5,521 nt of DNA. It comes from Planctomycetaceae bacterium. Its GTDB lineage: Bacteria > Planctomycetota > Planctomycetia > Pirellulales > Pirellulaceae. Below are positions 1 to 5,521 of this stretch, piece by piece. The position numbers and the translations under genes are program-made. Position 1 is the first letter of the stretch. Each line of letters begins with the position of its first letter. The notes under the pieces were generated by a model. The model was given only the letters and a program-made list of their open reading frames with translations. It searched no databases and was not told the DNA's origin. The stretch covers positions 1 to 5,521 of the forward strand of contig DNPC01000441.1 of the NCBI GenBank assembly GCA_003501565.1, given 5' to 3'.

Positions 1-93
1 CTGTGCCAAGGTCGGCACAGCCAAGACAGCGATTGAAAGCAATGCGGGCAGCACGGCGCGGGGGCCATAAACGGGCATGCGGAGTATCTCCAT
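1..93 (-). CDS. Exported protein of unknown function, N-terminal fragment (signal peptide only)
   Basis: Reading leftward from an ATG at 93-91 gives 31 codons that run off the left edge. They encode a classical Sec signal peptide: a short N-region with arginines at residues 5 and 12, a hydrophobic core of about 14 residues (VLPALLSIAVLAVP) and a probable signal peptidase I site after TLA, just before the last visible residue Q31. The mature protein is outside the window, so its function cannot be stated. The start is uncertain. A second ATG at 78-76 (residue 6) has GGAG nine bases upstream and may be the true start. The frame also stays open upstream to an ATG at 198-196, but that would put 35 residues before the signal peptide, so I disfavour it. 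The gene is divergent from the sigma-factor operon and could share its control region. Confidence 0.6.
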   Translation of the reverse strand, partial: MEILRMPVYGPRAVLPALLSIAVLAVPTLAQ

Positions 94-121
94 GGTTGAG
101 GTGGGTCGTTTGGTGGGTGAG

Positions 122-142
122 CAGCGGACATTCGGTCCGCTG
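122..142. repeat. Perfect 8-bp inverted repeat, 5-base loop
   Basis: CAGCGGAC (122-129) and GTCCGCTG (135-142) are exact reverse complements around the loop ATTCG. The element lies 29-49 bases upstream of the ATG at 93 of the leftward gene, so it could be a hairpin in that gene's leader or a dyad operator. No T-run follows on either strand, so it is not an intrinsic terminator. Its right arm overlaps one of the three GCGGACCG-type 8-mers. Confidence 0.45.
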
Positions 143-253
143 ACGCTGCTCGTTTTCGCCACAAGTGATCGCTGCCTAAGGCGGCAGAAGCTTTTCATCA
201 GGCGTTGGGCGCGGACCGTAATATACTGAGTCTAGTTAGCCATCTGCGGACCG
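133..253. repeat. Three copies of the 8-mer GCGGACCG (one inverted), possible operator sites
   Basis: Exact copies are at 211-218 and 246-253 in direct orientation, 35 bases apart, and at 133-140 in reverse complement (CGGTCCGC). A partial copy, GCGGAC, is at 124-129. Three exact 8-mers within 121 bases of a divergent control region suggest a binding site for a regulator. The motif is GC-rich and short, and the significance has not been computed. No matching regulator is identifiable here. Confidence 0.3.
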
Positions 254-353
254 ACTATCAATTCAACGGCCGCTTTTTGCATTGTTCGAATTTTGTCTGG
301 GTAGCCTCTGACCGGATGCGCCCTTAAGCTACCCTGCGGGCACCCAAGCCGCC

Positions 354-365
354 CTTCGCGCGAAG
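354..365. repeat. 12-bp perfect palindrome CTTCGCGCGAAG
   Basis: The twelve bases equal their own reverse complement. TGCG and then five T (370-374) follow on the + strand. As RNA the palindrome could form only a 4-bp stem with a 4-base loop, too weak for a confident intrinsic terminator. As DNA it could be a dimer binding site. It lies about 225 bases upstream of the sigma-factor start. Chance occurrence is possible. Confidence 0.25.
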
Positions 366-589
366 TGCGTTTTTCGCCGTCTAGAAACCGCGATTACCAC
401 CGCCTTACCGGGCCGCAAGCTTGGCCTTGGCTCCGCCGCCGCGCCACGCAGGTGCTGCATGCCGGCGGTTCGAGCTTCGTCCAAACGTTCTGTAAAAAAG
501 TTCTTCGCCGGCGCGGTAAATCGTGATCAGCGTGGAATTAATAATCGAGAGATTGAATTCGAAATCCTAGTACGCCAACACACGCTTCT

Positions 590-1141
590 ATGCCAAGCAA
601 CGCCCCAGACTACGAACGTTTTGTGAGCTTGCTGGCTCGGCACGAATCTTCAGTGCGCAGTTTTGCGAGCATGCTTTTAGCATCCGCGGACGGTCTGGAT
701 GACGTCGTGCAGGAGACCGCGCTGGAATGCTGGAGAAAATTCGACACATTTCAACCCGAATCACGCGAGACAGAAAATATCGAATTTGTCCGCTGGGCCT
801 GTGTGATTGCAAAGTTCAAAGTGCTCAGCTGGCAACGTAACAAGGCACGCGATCGCCTGGTTTTTCGTGACGGTGTGATCGAAGCACTTGCTGCAGAAGC
901 GACAGGCCTGACAGCGGAAAGTGAACTGCGACGTCGCGCTGTTGAAAACTGTTTACAAGAATTGCCGCAACAGCACCGGATCTTGCTGTTAAGTGTTTAC
1001 GCACCCGGGGAGTCCGTTGCGAGGATCGCCCGTGAAACTGGGCAAAAAGCCAGGCGACTTTATTCAACGCTCAATCGCCTGCGAGGTCTGATACAGTCAT
1101 GCGTGACAGAGCGGTTGACTGAGGAGCCACGTCATGCCTAG
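590..1141 (+). CDS. ECF-type RNA polymerase sigma factor (Rhodopirellula/Verrucomicrobium family)
   Basis: This 183-residue cytoplasmic protein would direct RNA polymerase to a dedicated promoter set. It has the two-domain ECF layout. Sigma region 2 spans about residues 8-85 and includes the region-2.2 signature DDVVQETALECWRKF (37-51), the core-polymerase contact, followed by WACVIAKFKVLSWQRNKAR (69-87). Region 4 spans about residues 115-172, with the typical CLQELPQQHRILL lead-in (121-133) and a helix-turn-helix around SVARIARETGQKARRLYSTLNRLR (142-165). Length is normal for ECF sigma factors, and there is no C-terminal extension. The ATG at 590 is the only reasonable start: an in-frame TGA lies at 554-556 and no ATG or GTG lies between. 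There is no Shine-Dalgarno sequence before it. Its last 8 bases overlap the next gene, which encodes its likely membrane regulator. Assignment to the Rhodopirellula/Verrucomicrobium ECF family is by overall resemblance; target promoters are unknown. Confidence 0.92.
   Translation: MPSNAPDYERFVSLLARHESSVRSFASMLLASADGLDDVVQETALECWRKFDTFQPESRETENIEFVRWACVIAKFKVLSWQRNKARDRLVFRDGVIEALAAEATGLTAESELRRRAVENCLQELPQQHRILLLSVYAPGESVARIARETGQKARRLYSTLNRLRGLIQSCVTERLTEEPRHA
1121..1126 (+). promoter_or_regulatory. Ribosome binding site of the FecR/LamG gene, inside the sigma gene
   Basis: GAGGAG lies 7 bases before the ATG at 1134 and within the last codons of the sigma gene. It is the only strong Shine-Dalgarno sequence among the four rightward genes. 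With the 8-base overlap ATGCCTAG (start of one gene, stop of the other), it points to translational coupling, which would keep sigma factor and partner in fixed proportion. Confidence 0.7.
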
Positions 1142-2837
1142 CGAGATCGAAGACCTGCGAACGAAGCTTGCCAACAGCTCAATCACATCCGCCGAGTTTG
1201 CTCGTCTGCAGGATTTGCTTGAGAGCGATCCGCAAGCCCGGCGGGAATACCTCGAAAGTGAGATGCTTGACGAATGCTTGCACCGCCTGGCGGAGCAGTC
1301 ACTCCATCAAACGTTGCCCTCCGCCCAACCACCTCGTTTGGCGGCGACCAGCACGAAACCTTCCGCTGTCAGTTGGACGCTTGGCTGGTTGGCCTTCGCT
1401 GTTGCAATCTCAGGGGTTGTAGGCACGTTTGGATACTATTTCGGAGTTGGTCAGTCAGACGCGGCAACGGCGGATGCAAAACAACTTGCCGGCGCTCGCA
1501 TACAAAGCGAAAAGCCGGACTCACTGCCCGGGCACGCGATTCTAAGACGCACCGCCGGTGTCAGTTGGCCGGAAAATCAGAAAGGCCATCGGGAAGGTGA
1601 CGTACTTCCAAGCGGCAAGTTCGTGCTACGCTCAGGACTGGTGGAAATTGACTTCTTCTGCGGCGCTTCTTTGCTGGTGGAAGGGCCGGCTGAACTGGAT
1701 ATTGCATCAGATTGGTCCGCGTCGGTCATATCGGGGCGATTTCGTGCAAGTGTTCCGCCTGCCGCCCGTGGGTTCGCACTCACCGCCCAAGATACGAAGA
1801 TCATTGACCTGGGAACTGAGTTTGCAGTCGATGTCAGCCGCAACCATACGTTCGTGAAGGTGATTGACGGCGAAATCAGACTCGAAGGCGGAACGTACGA
1901 CGGAAAACACCTGACCACTGGACAGTCAGAAAGCGTCCACGGCACTGGTAACGATCATCCTTCCGAAGCATTGGTTGATCTGGCCACCAGAACTACGCTT
2001 CAGCAACGCAGAACGACTGCCCAGCAGGATCGCTTCGCGGCTTGGCAGAAATCGGTCCAGTCGCTGCGTTCGGATCCACGGCTGATCGCATACTACCCGA
2101 TCGGAGCCGGAAAAGTGGGGCGGGCGATCAAGAATGCTCGCTCTGATGAAAGTACTTCCAATTCGCTGGCAGGTGCGGCGCAGCAAGTCGGTCCCGTTAC
2201 AACAGCAGAGGGCAGATTTGGCAGTATTTCGGATGCCCTCCAATTTGAACGATTGGGTGCCAGACTTCGCCTGCGTGCCGATGGAAACTACTCGGCTTTC
2301 ACGTTCATGTGCTGGGCAAGAATTGACCAACTAAATAACCGTTACAACGCACTGTTCATGGCAGATAGCTATGAAACCGGCGAACCCCATTGGCAAATTC
2401 GCGACGATGGAGCCATGATGTTTTCGGTAATGGTTGACGATACCCAAGAAGTCGAAAACTACAGCGAAATTGATCGAAAGCTTGTCAAGCAAGCGGGGCT
2501 TCACCGCGTCTACTACACGCCACCAATTTGGGATCCATCTCAAAGTGGCCAGTGGTTCCACCTGGCCGCCGTCTATGACCCAGCGAACCGAACCGTGACT
2601 CAGTATGTCAATGGGAGTCAGGTTAGCGTAGCAAGGATTGAGGACAAATACCTGATCGAAGAACTGCGTCTGGGCGCGTGCGAAATCGGCAACTGGGGGC
2701 AACCCTTTCGCAAAACGCCCTGGTTCTCGATTCGAAACCTAGACGGAGCCATCGACGAAATCGCAGCCTTTGACGCGGCGCTGACAGCGGTAGAAATCCA
2801 GAGACTCTATGCCGCTGGTAAGCCGCCTGGCTATTAG
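1134..2837 (+). CDS. FecR-domain transmembrane regulator (putative anti-sigma factor) with C-terminal LamG-like domain
   Basis: This 567-residue protein is the likely membrane partner of the upstream sigma factor. Residues 1-79 are hydrophilic and helical-looking (for example LQDLLESDPQARREYLESEMLDE is typical of planctomycete FecR proteins) and should be cytoplasmic. Residues 80-104 form a single membrane helix, SWTLGWLAFAVAISGVVGTF and following residues. Residues 105-135 are a linker. A FecR domain covers about 150-265, with EGDVLPSGKFVLRSG, the LLVEGPAELDI strand, IIDLGTEFAVDV (223-234) and VIDGEIRL. Residues 285-315 look helical. From about 365 to 562 lies a concanavalin/LamG-type sandwich with WFHLAAVYD (474-482), YVNG (491-494) and the closing LDGAIDEIAAFDAAL. 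The N-terminus lacks the HxxxCxxC motif of zinc anti-sigma factors. The start has a GAGGAG Shine-Dalgarno and overlaps the sigma gene. The domains are clear; the anti-sigma role and a glycan or protein ligand for LamG are inferred. A co-activating FecR-like role is also possible. Confidence 0.88.
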   Translation: MPSEIEDLRTKLANSSITSAEFARLQDLLESDPQARREYLESEMLDECLHRLAEQSLHQTLPSAQPPRLAATSTKPSAVSWTLGWLAFAVAISGVVGTFGYYFGVGQSDAATADAKQLAGARIQSEKPDSLPGHAILRRTAGVSWPENQKGHREGDVLPSGKFVLRSGLVEIDFFCGASLLVEGPAELDIASDWSASVISGRFRASVPPAARGFALTAQDTKIIDLGTEFAVDVSRNHTFVKVIDGEIRLEGGTYDGKHLTTGQSESVHGTGNDHPSEALVDLATRTTLQQRRTTAQQDRFAAWQKSVQSLRSDPRLIAYYPIGAGKVGRAIKNARSDESTSNSLAGAAQQVGPVTTAEGRFGSISDALQFERLGARLRLRADGNYSAFTFMCWARIDQLNNRYNALFMADSYETGEPHWQIRDDGAMMFSVMVDDTQEVENYSEIDRKLVKQAGLHRVYYTPPIWDPSQSGQWFHLAAVYDPANRTVTQYVNGSQVSVARIEDKYLIEELRLGACEIGNWGQPFRKTPWFSIRNLDGAIDEIAAFDAALTAVEIQRLYAAGKPPGY

Positions 2838-2901
2838 GATTAAGCGCCGTTTCTATCGGTCTCTACTCCCTTATCCCCCCAGAAAACGATTAAACCTACT
2901 G

Positions 2902-4515
2902 ATGCGAAACTCGATTATCACTCTGATTCTTTGTGTTGTTACCAGTCCGCTGGCCCTGGCAGCAGACCAAGACAGTCAACCCAACATACTGTTCATTGCC
3001 GTAGATGACCTGCGGCCCGAATTGGGTTGTTATGGTAGCGAAATCGCAATTACGCCCAACTTTGATCGAATCGCGGCCGAGGGGCTCTTGTTTACTCGGG
3101 CCTATTGTCAGCAAGCAATCTGCCGTCCTTCTCGCGCGAGCCTGATGACAGGACGGCGCCCGGAATCCACTGGGCTTTTTCACAACTATGTTGCGCTACG
3201 CGAGTTGCAACCGGACATCCTCACACTCCCGCAACATCTAATTGCAAACGGGTATCAAACAGCATACTGCGGAAAGATCTTTCACCAGGGCGATACAGAC
3301 GAAGAGCACTCGTGGAGTCAAGAGCCAGCGAGCTTGAAGGACGTTAAACGTCCAAGGGGGCCCTACGCGCTACCAAAGAACAACAGGCTCAAAGCGAACA
3401 ACCTGAAAGCCATGCTCGCCAAATACGGTGAAGCCGCCCGCAAAGGTTTGGCTAGCGGTCCTGCCTTCGAAAAAGCTAACGTTCCCGATCACGCCTACAT
3501 TGACGGTTACAACACGCTATGTGCGATCGCAACACTTAAACAGATGGCAGATTCGGACAGACCATTCTTCCTAGGGATGGGATACAAACTGCCTCACCTA
3601 AACTGGTGTGCGCCCAGCAAATACTGGGAATTGTACAACCCGGATAATATTGAACTGGCGAGCGAATCGAATGCACCGGATGCCGGTGCCGCTATGGGAT
3701 TGCACGCTTCTTTCGAGCTTCGCACGCGTTCAAATATTCCCAAGAATGGTCCTATTGACGACAAACTTGCTCGTACGCTCAAGCACGCTTATCTCGCCTC
3801 AGTGAGCTATGTTGACGCTCAAATTGGCCTGCTGCTAAACGCACTCGAACAGGCTGGCGTAGCCGACAATACAATCATCATCGTCTGGGGTGACCACGGC
3901 TGGCATCTAGGAGACATGGGGGTGTGGGGAAAGGCGACGAACTATGAAATCGCCACGCGCGTTCCCATGATGATCCGCGTACCGGGTGTTCAACCCCTTG
4001 GGCGCACTTCAGACGCGTTGGTTGAGTTGGTTGATATATTTCCAACACTTTGCGAATTGACAGGTACAGAGTTACCAACTGGACTTGAAGGACAGAGCTT
4101 TGCCGCTCTCTTAGAAGATCCCAATCAGCCTTGGAAGTCCGCTGCGTTTAGCCAATACCCTAATCCTGCGCTACGCGAGTGGGCAGCAAATCCGCTTTCC
4201 GTTGGAATGCGTGAGACATGGTTCGGCCCACTAATTCAAAATGTCGAACAGCGAATCATTCAGCAATTCCCGGAGCAATGGGATCGTGAATTCTTCGAAC
4301 AACACCTGATGGGCTACTCGATGCGCACCGATCAATTTAGGTTGGTCGCTTGGAAAGATCATCGCGATCCTTCCGCTCCACCGCTGTTCACGGAGTTGTT
4401 CGACCATCGTAATGATCCCAGTGAAACGCGGAACATCGCAGCGGAACATCCCGAATTGGTAAAATCCTTGCTCGGACAACTCGCTGCTGGCTGGCAGGCC
4501 GCGCGTGCAAGATAG
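2902..4515 (+). CDS. Secreted sulfatase, iduronate-2-sulfatase-like
   Basis: This protein hydrolyses sulfate esters, probably on a sulfated polysaccharide, outside the cytoplasm. The ATG at 2902 gives 537 residues and puts a clean signal peptide first (MRNSIITLILCVVTSPLALA, cleavage near residue 20-21). The longer frame from 2809 adds 31 basic residues and overlaps the previous gene, so I reject that start. Family landmarks are all present: metal-binding AVDDLRPELGCYG (DD at 35-36), the formylglycine motif CRPSRASLMTGRRP with Cys74 and Arg78, CGKIFH (Lys125, His128), GYKLPH (Lys229, His232), and GDHGWHLGD with Asp331 and His332 then Lys344. SQYPNP and MGYSMRTDQFRLVAW near the C-terminus closely recall human iduronate-2-sulfatase, which is also of similar length. 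Activity needs conversion of Cys74 to formylglycine by an enzyme not encoded here. No Shine-Dalgarno is visible; the 64-base gap to the regulator gene shows no terminator. The substrate cannot be read from sequence. Confidence 0.93.
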   Translation: MRNSIITLILCVVTSPLALAADQDSQPNILFIAVDDLRPELGCYGSEIAITPNFDRIAAEGLLFTRAYCQQAICRPSRASLMTGRRPESTGLFHNYVALRELQPDILTLPQHLIANGYQTAYCGKIFHQGDTDEEHSWSQEPASLKDVKRPRGPYALPKNNRLKANNLKAMLAKYGEAARKGLASGPAFEKANVPDHAYIDGYNTLCAIATLKQMADSDRPFFLGMGYKLPHLNWCAPSKYWELYNPDNIELASESNAPDAGAAMGLHASFELRTRSNIPKNGPIDDKLARTLKHAYLASVSYVDAQIGLLLNALEQAGVADNTIIIVWGDHGWHLGDMGVWGKATNYEIATRVPMMIRVPGVQPLGRTSDALVELVDIFPTLCELTGTELPTGLEGQSFAALLEDPNQPWKSAAFSQYPNPALREWAANPLSVGMRETWFGPLIQNVEQRIIQQFPEQWDREFFEQHLMGYSMRTDQFRLVAWKDHRDPSAPPLFTELFDHRNDPSETRNIAAEHPELVKSLLGQLAAGWQAARAR

Positions 4516-4590
4516 GCACACCGATAACCAACCCTGGAAAGACTACACGGCCTTTTTAGCTTGTAAGAACCGTCTCGATCCCACCGAACT

Positions 4591-5521
4591 ATGAACAGAC
4601 TAAGCCTGATAACAGTACTTGTATTTGGCACGTCGCTGAATACAACAGCATTCGCGCAAGACGTCAATTTTGAAAAAGATATCGCACCGATACTCGAGGA
4701 TCGGTGTACGTACTGTCATGGCGAAGACGAACAGGAGGCGGGCCTGCGTTTGGACTTGCGAGCCAGCATGCTCAAGGGCGGCGACTCCGGCATCGCGGCC
4801 GTCGTACCTGGCGATCCCAGCGGCAGCTACTTGATCGAAGTGATACGTCACTTGGATCCCGATGTGAAGATGCCACCAGATGACGACCAGCTACCGCAGC
4901 AAGAAATCGATCTATTTTCCCGATGGATCGAGCAAGGCGCCATTTGGCCAGGACAAATGGAACTTGATCAGACTAACGAAACGGTTGAGCACTGGGCGTT
5001 TAAGCCTGTCGCACGCCCTCCCGTTCCTGCAGTATCACAGGACACTCGCTCGCCCATCGACGCCTTTTTGGCCAAAACGCTGGCTGAACACAACCTCACA
5101 TTCTCCGAGCCTGCTGACCCTCGCAGCCTGTTGCGCCGTGTCGCAATTGTGCTTACCGGTTTGCCGCCAACGAAGCCGGAAACCGAACGCTTCCTTGCAT
5201 CTTGGGATGAAAACCCCGATAAGGCCTATGCAAGACTAGTAGACCGCCTGCTGGCCTCTGAACACTTCGGAGAACGTTGGGCCCAACACTGGCTGGATGT
5301 CATCAGATGGGCCGAAACTAATGGCTCCGAAGCCAACCTGTATCGCAAGAACGCTTGGGTGTATCGGGACTACGTCGTACGGTCACTCAACGAAGATAAG
5401 CCTTACGATCGATTCGTTCAGGAACAGATCGCTGGCGACTCCATGGGAACCGGCGAAGCCACTGGCTTTCTAGTCGCTGGTCCCCACGTGCCTGCGGCCA
5501 CCGTTGGGCGTGAGCCATCCG
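4591..5521 (+). CDS. Planctomycete cytochrome c-type protein, PSCyt1-PSCyt2 (DUF1549), 3' end missing
   Basis: The first 310 residues are visible and the frame is open at the right edge. Residues 1-22 are a signal peptide ending AFA, so the protein is exported. A PSCyt1 (planctomycete cytochrome C) domain follows at about 26-120: the haem-binding CTYCH at 39-43, GLRLDLR, the VPGDPSGSYLIEVI segment and KMPPDDDQLP with Met94 as probable distal ligand, then IDLFSRWIEQGAIWP. HWAFKPVARPPVP (134-146) is the usual connector. PSCyt2/DUF1549 begins near residue 154 (SPIDAFL), with RRVAIVLTGLPPT, LVDRLLASEHFGERWAQHWLD and FVQEQIAGD. The DUF1553 (PSD1) domain normally follows and would lie outside the window. 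The family is abundant in planctomycetes, often beside sulfatases; its reaction is not established, though the haem motif implies electron transfer. The gene follows the sulfatase by 75 bases with no visible terminator or Shine-Dalgarno. The ATG at 4591 is chosen because it starts the signal peptide. Confidence 0.92.
   Translation, partial: MNRLSLITVLVFGTSLNTTAFAQDVNFEKDIAPILEDRCTYCHGEDEQEAGLRLDLRASMLKGGDSGIAAVVPGDPSGSYLIEVIRHLDPDVKMPPDDDQLPQQEIDLFSRWIEQGAIWPGQMELDQTNETVEHWAFKPVARPPVPAVSQDTRSPIDAFLAKTLAEHNLTFSEPADPRSLLRRVAIVLTGLPPTKPETERFLASWDENPDKAYARLVDRLLASEHFGERWAQHWLDVIRWAETNGSEANLYRKNAWVYRDYVVRSLNEDKPYDRFVQEQIAGDSMGTGEATGFLVAGPHVPAATVGREPS

Larger units (their letters stand above)
94..589. 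other. Divergent intergenic region, about 500 bases, no supported gene
   Basis: This region separates the leftward exported protein from the rightward sigma-factor operon. I see no tRNA, no recognisable riboswitch and no convincing ORF. A 55-codon frame from an ATG at 459 to a TGA at 624-626 overlaps the sigma start and has no family resemblance. The region holds short symmetric elements, listed separately. AT-richer stretches lie at 219-240 (including TATACT at 222-227) and at 534-570 (including TAATAAT at 539-545), but neither has a good -35 box at the right distance. GGAATT at 534-539 loosely resembles an ECF -35 element, but no CGTC-type -10 element follows. The operon promoter is probably here, since the next three gaps are short. 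Confidence 0.6.
590..5521 (+). other. Probable operon: sigma factor, FecR/LamG regulator, sulfatase, cytochrome protein
   Basis: Four genes lie on one strand. The first pair overlaps by 8 bases, and the next gaps are 64 and 75 bases. Neither gap contains a stem followed by a T-run that would qualify as an intrinsic terminator; CTTTTT at 4553-4558 lacks a stem before it. Three of the four products carry a membrane helix or signal peptide, so the products meet in the exported compartment. Co-transcription is inferred from spacing and function; internal promoters in the two gaps are not excluded. Confidence 0.6.

Noticed and set aside
199..227. TATACT at 222-227 as a -10 box for the rightward operon
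   Set aside because: No TTGACA-like hexamer lies 16-18 bases upstream (199-204 is CAGGCG), and the position is over 360 bases before the sigma gene.
229..261. Leftward promoter with TTGATA (256-261) and TAGACT (229-234) read on the minus strand
   Set aside because: The -35-like box is good, but the spacing of 21 bases is too long and the -10 match is only 4 of 6.
462..482. GGTTCGAGC resembling a tRNA T-loop
   Set aside because: The flanking bases do not form the 5-bp T stem, and no acceptor or anticodon arms are visible upstream.
459..626. A 55-codon + strand frame (ATG at 459, TGA at 624-626) overlapping the sigma-factor start by 37 bases
   Set aside because: It has no good ribosome binding site, no recognisable domain and an overlap in a different frame with a solid gene. 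It could be a leader ORF, but nothing supports translation.
849..856. GCGATCGC octamer, also at 3523-3530, like the cyanobacterial HIP1 repeat
   Set aside because: Two copies in 5.5 kb, both within coding sequence, and gene content is planctomycete rather than cyanobacterial. Chance is sufficient.
2809..2901. Upstream ATG at 2809 as the sulfatase start
   Set aside because: It overlaps the regulator gene by 29 bases and adds 31 mostly basic residues before a clean signal peptide that begins at the ATG at 2902.
3192..4179. A 13-base exact repeat TGCGCTACGCGAG at 3192-3204 and 4167-4179
   Set aside because: Both copies encode Ala-Leu-Arg-Glu in the same frame of the sulfatase; this is coincidental peptide and codon choice, not a mobile or regulatory repeat.
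4516..4590. CTTTTTAG in the sulfatase-cytochrome gap as a terminator
   Set aside because: No GC-rich stem precedes the T-run, so it does not meet the form of an intrinsic terminator.
1..5521. CRISPR array, insertion sequence, prophage or integration boundary
   Set aside because: I saw no regularly spaced repeats, transposase-like frame, paired terminal inverted repeats or target-site duplications; the four rightward genes are intact up to the window edge.

Overview
The window looks like chromosomal DNA from a planctomycete, probably of the Rhodopirellula/Pirellula type. This rests on gene content: an ECF sigma factor of the Rhodopirellula/Verrucomicrobium kind, a membrane FecR protein with a LamG-like C-terminus, a sulfatase resembling iduronate-2-sulfatase, and a PSCyt1/PSCyt2 (DUF1549) cytochrome-type protein. 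That combination is characteristic of Planctomycetota and some Verrucomicrobiota. Shine-Dalgarno sequences are mostly absent, which also fits. The assignment is by family recognition, not by a database search.

Layout. Bases 1-93 hold the 5' end of a leftward gene for an exported protein, visible only as its signal peptide. Bases 94-589 are a non-coding divergent region of about 500 bases. It contains an 8-bp inverted repeat, three copies of the 8-mer GCGGACCG (one inverted) and a 12-bp palindrome, but no promoter I would stand behind. From 590 to the right edge, four genes run rightward: ECF sigma factor (590-1141), FecR/LamG transmembrane protein (1134-2837, overlapping the sigma gene by 8 bases), secreted sulfatase (2902-4515, after a 64-base gap), and a secreted planctomycete cytochrome protein (4591 to beyond 5521, after a 75-base gap). 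The last gene is cut by the window edge after 310 residues.

How they may work together. The sigma factor and the FecR/LamG protein are almost certainly a regulatory pair, translated in a coupled way. The second protein has a cytoplasmic N-terminus of about 80 residues, one membrane helix, and an exported FecR domain plus LamG-like sandwich. This fits a membrane anti-sigma or regulator that reads an extracytoplasmic ligand, perhaps a glycan, and controls the sigma factor. The sulfatase would remove sulfate esters from a sulfated polysaccharide, and the cytochrome protein would act in the same exported compartment. The proposed circuit (glycan sensed, sigma released, sulfatase and cytochrome protein made) is inference from architecture and gene order.

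The individual families are known. The window is best seen as a compact, complete example of a poorly characterised planctomycete signalling and degradation module rather than a wholly new system.
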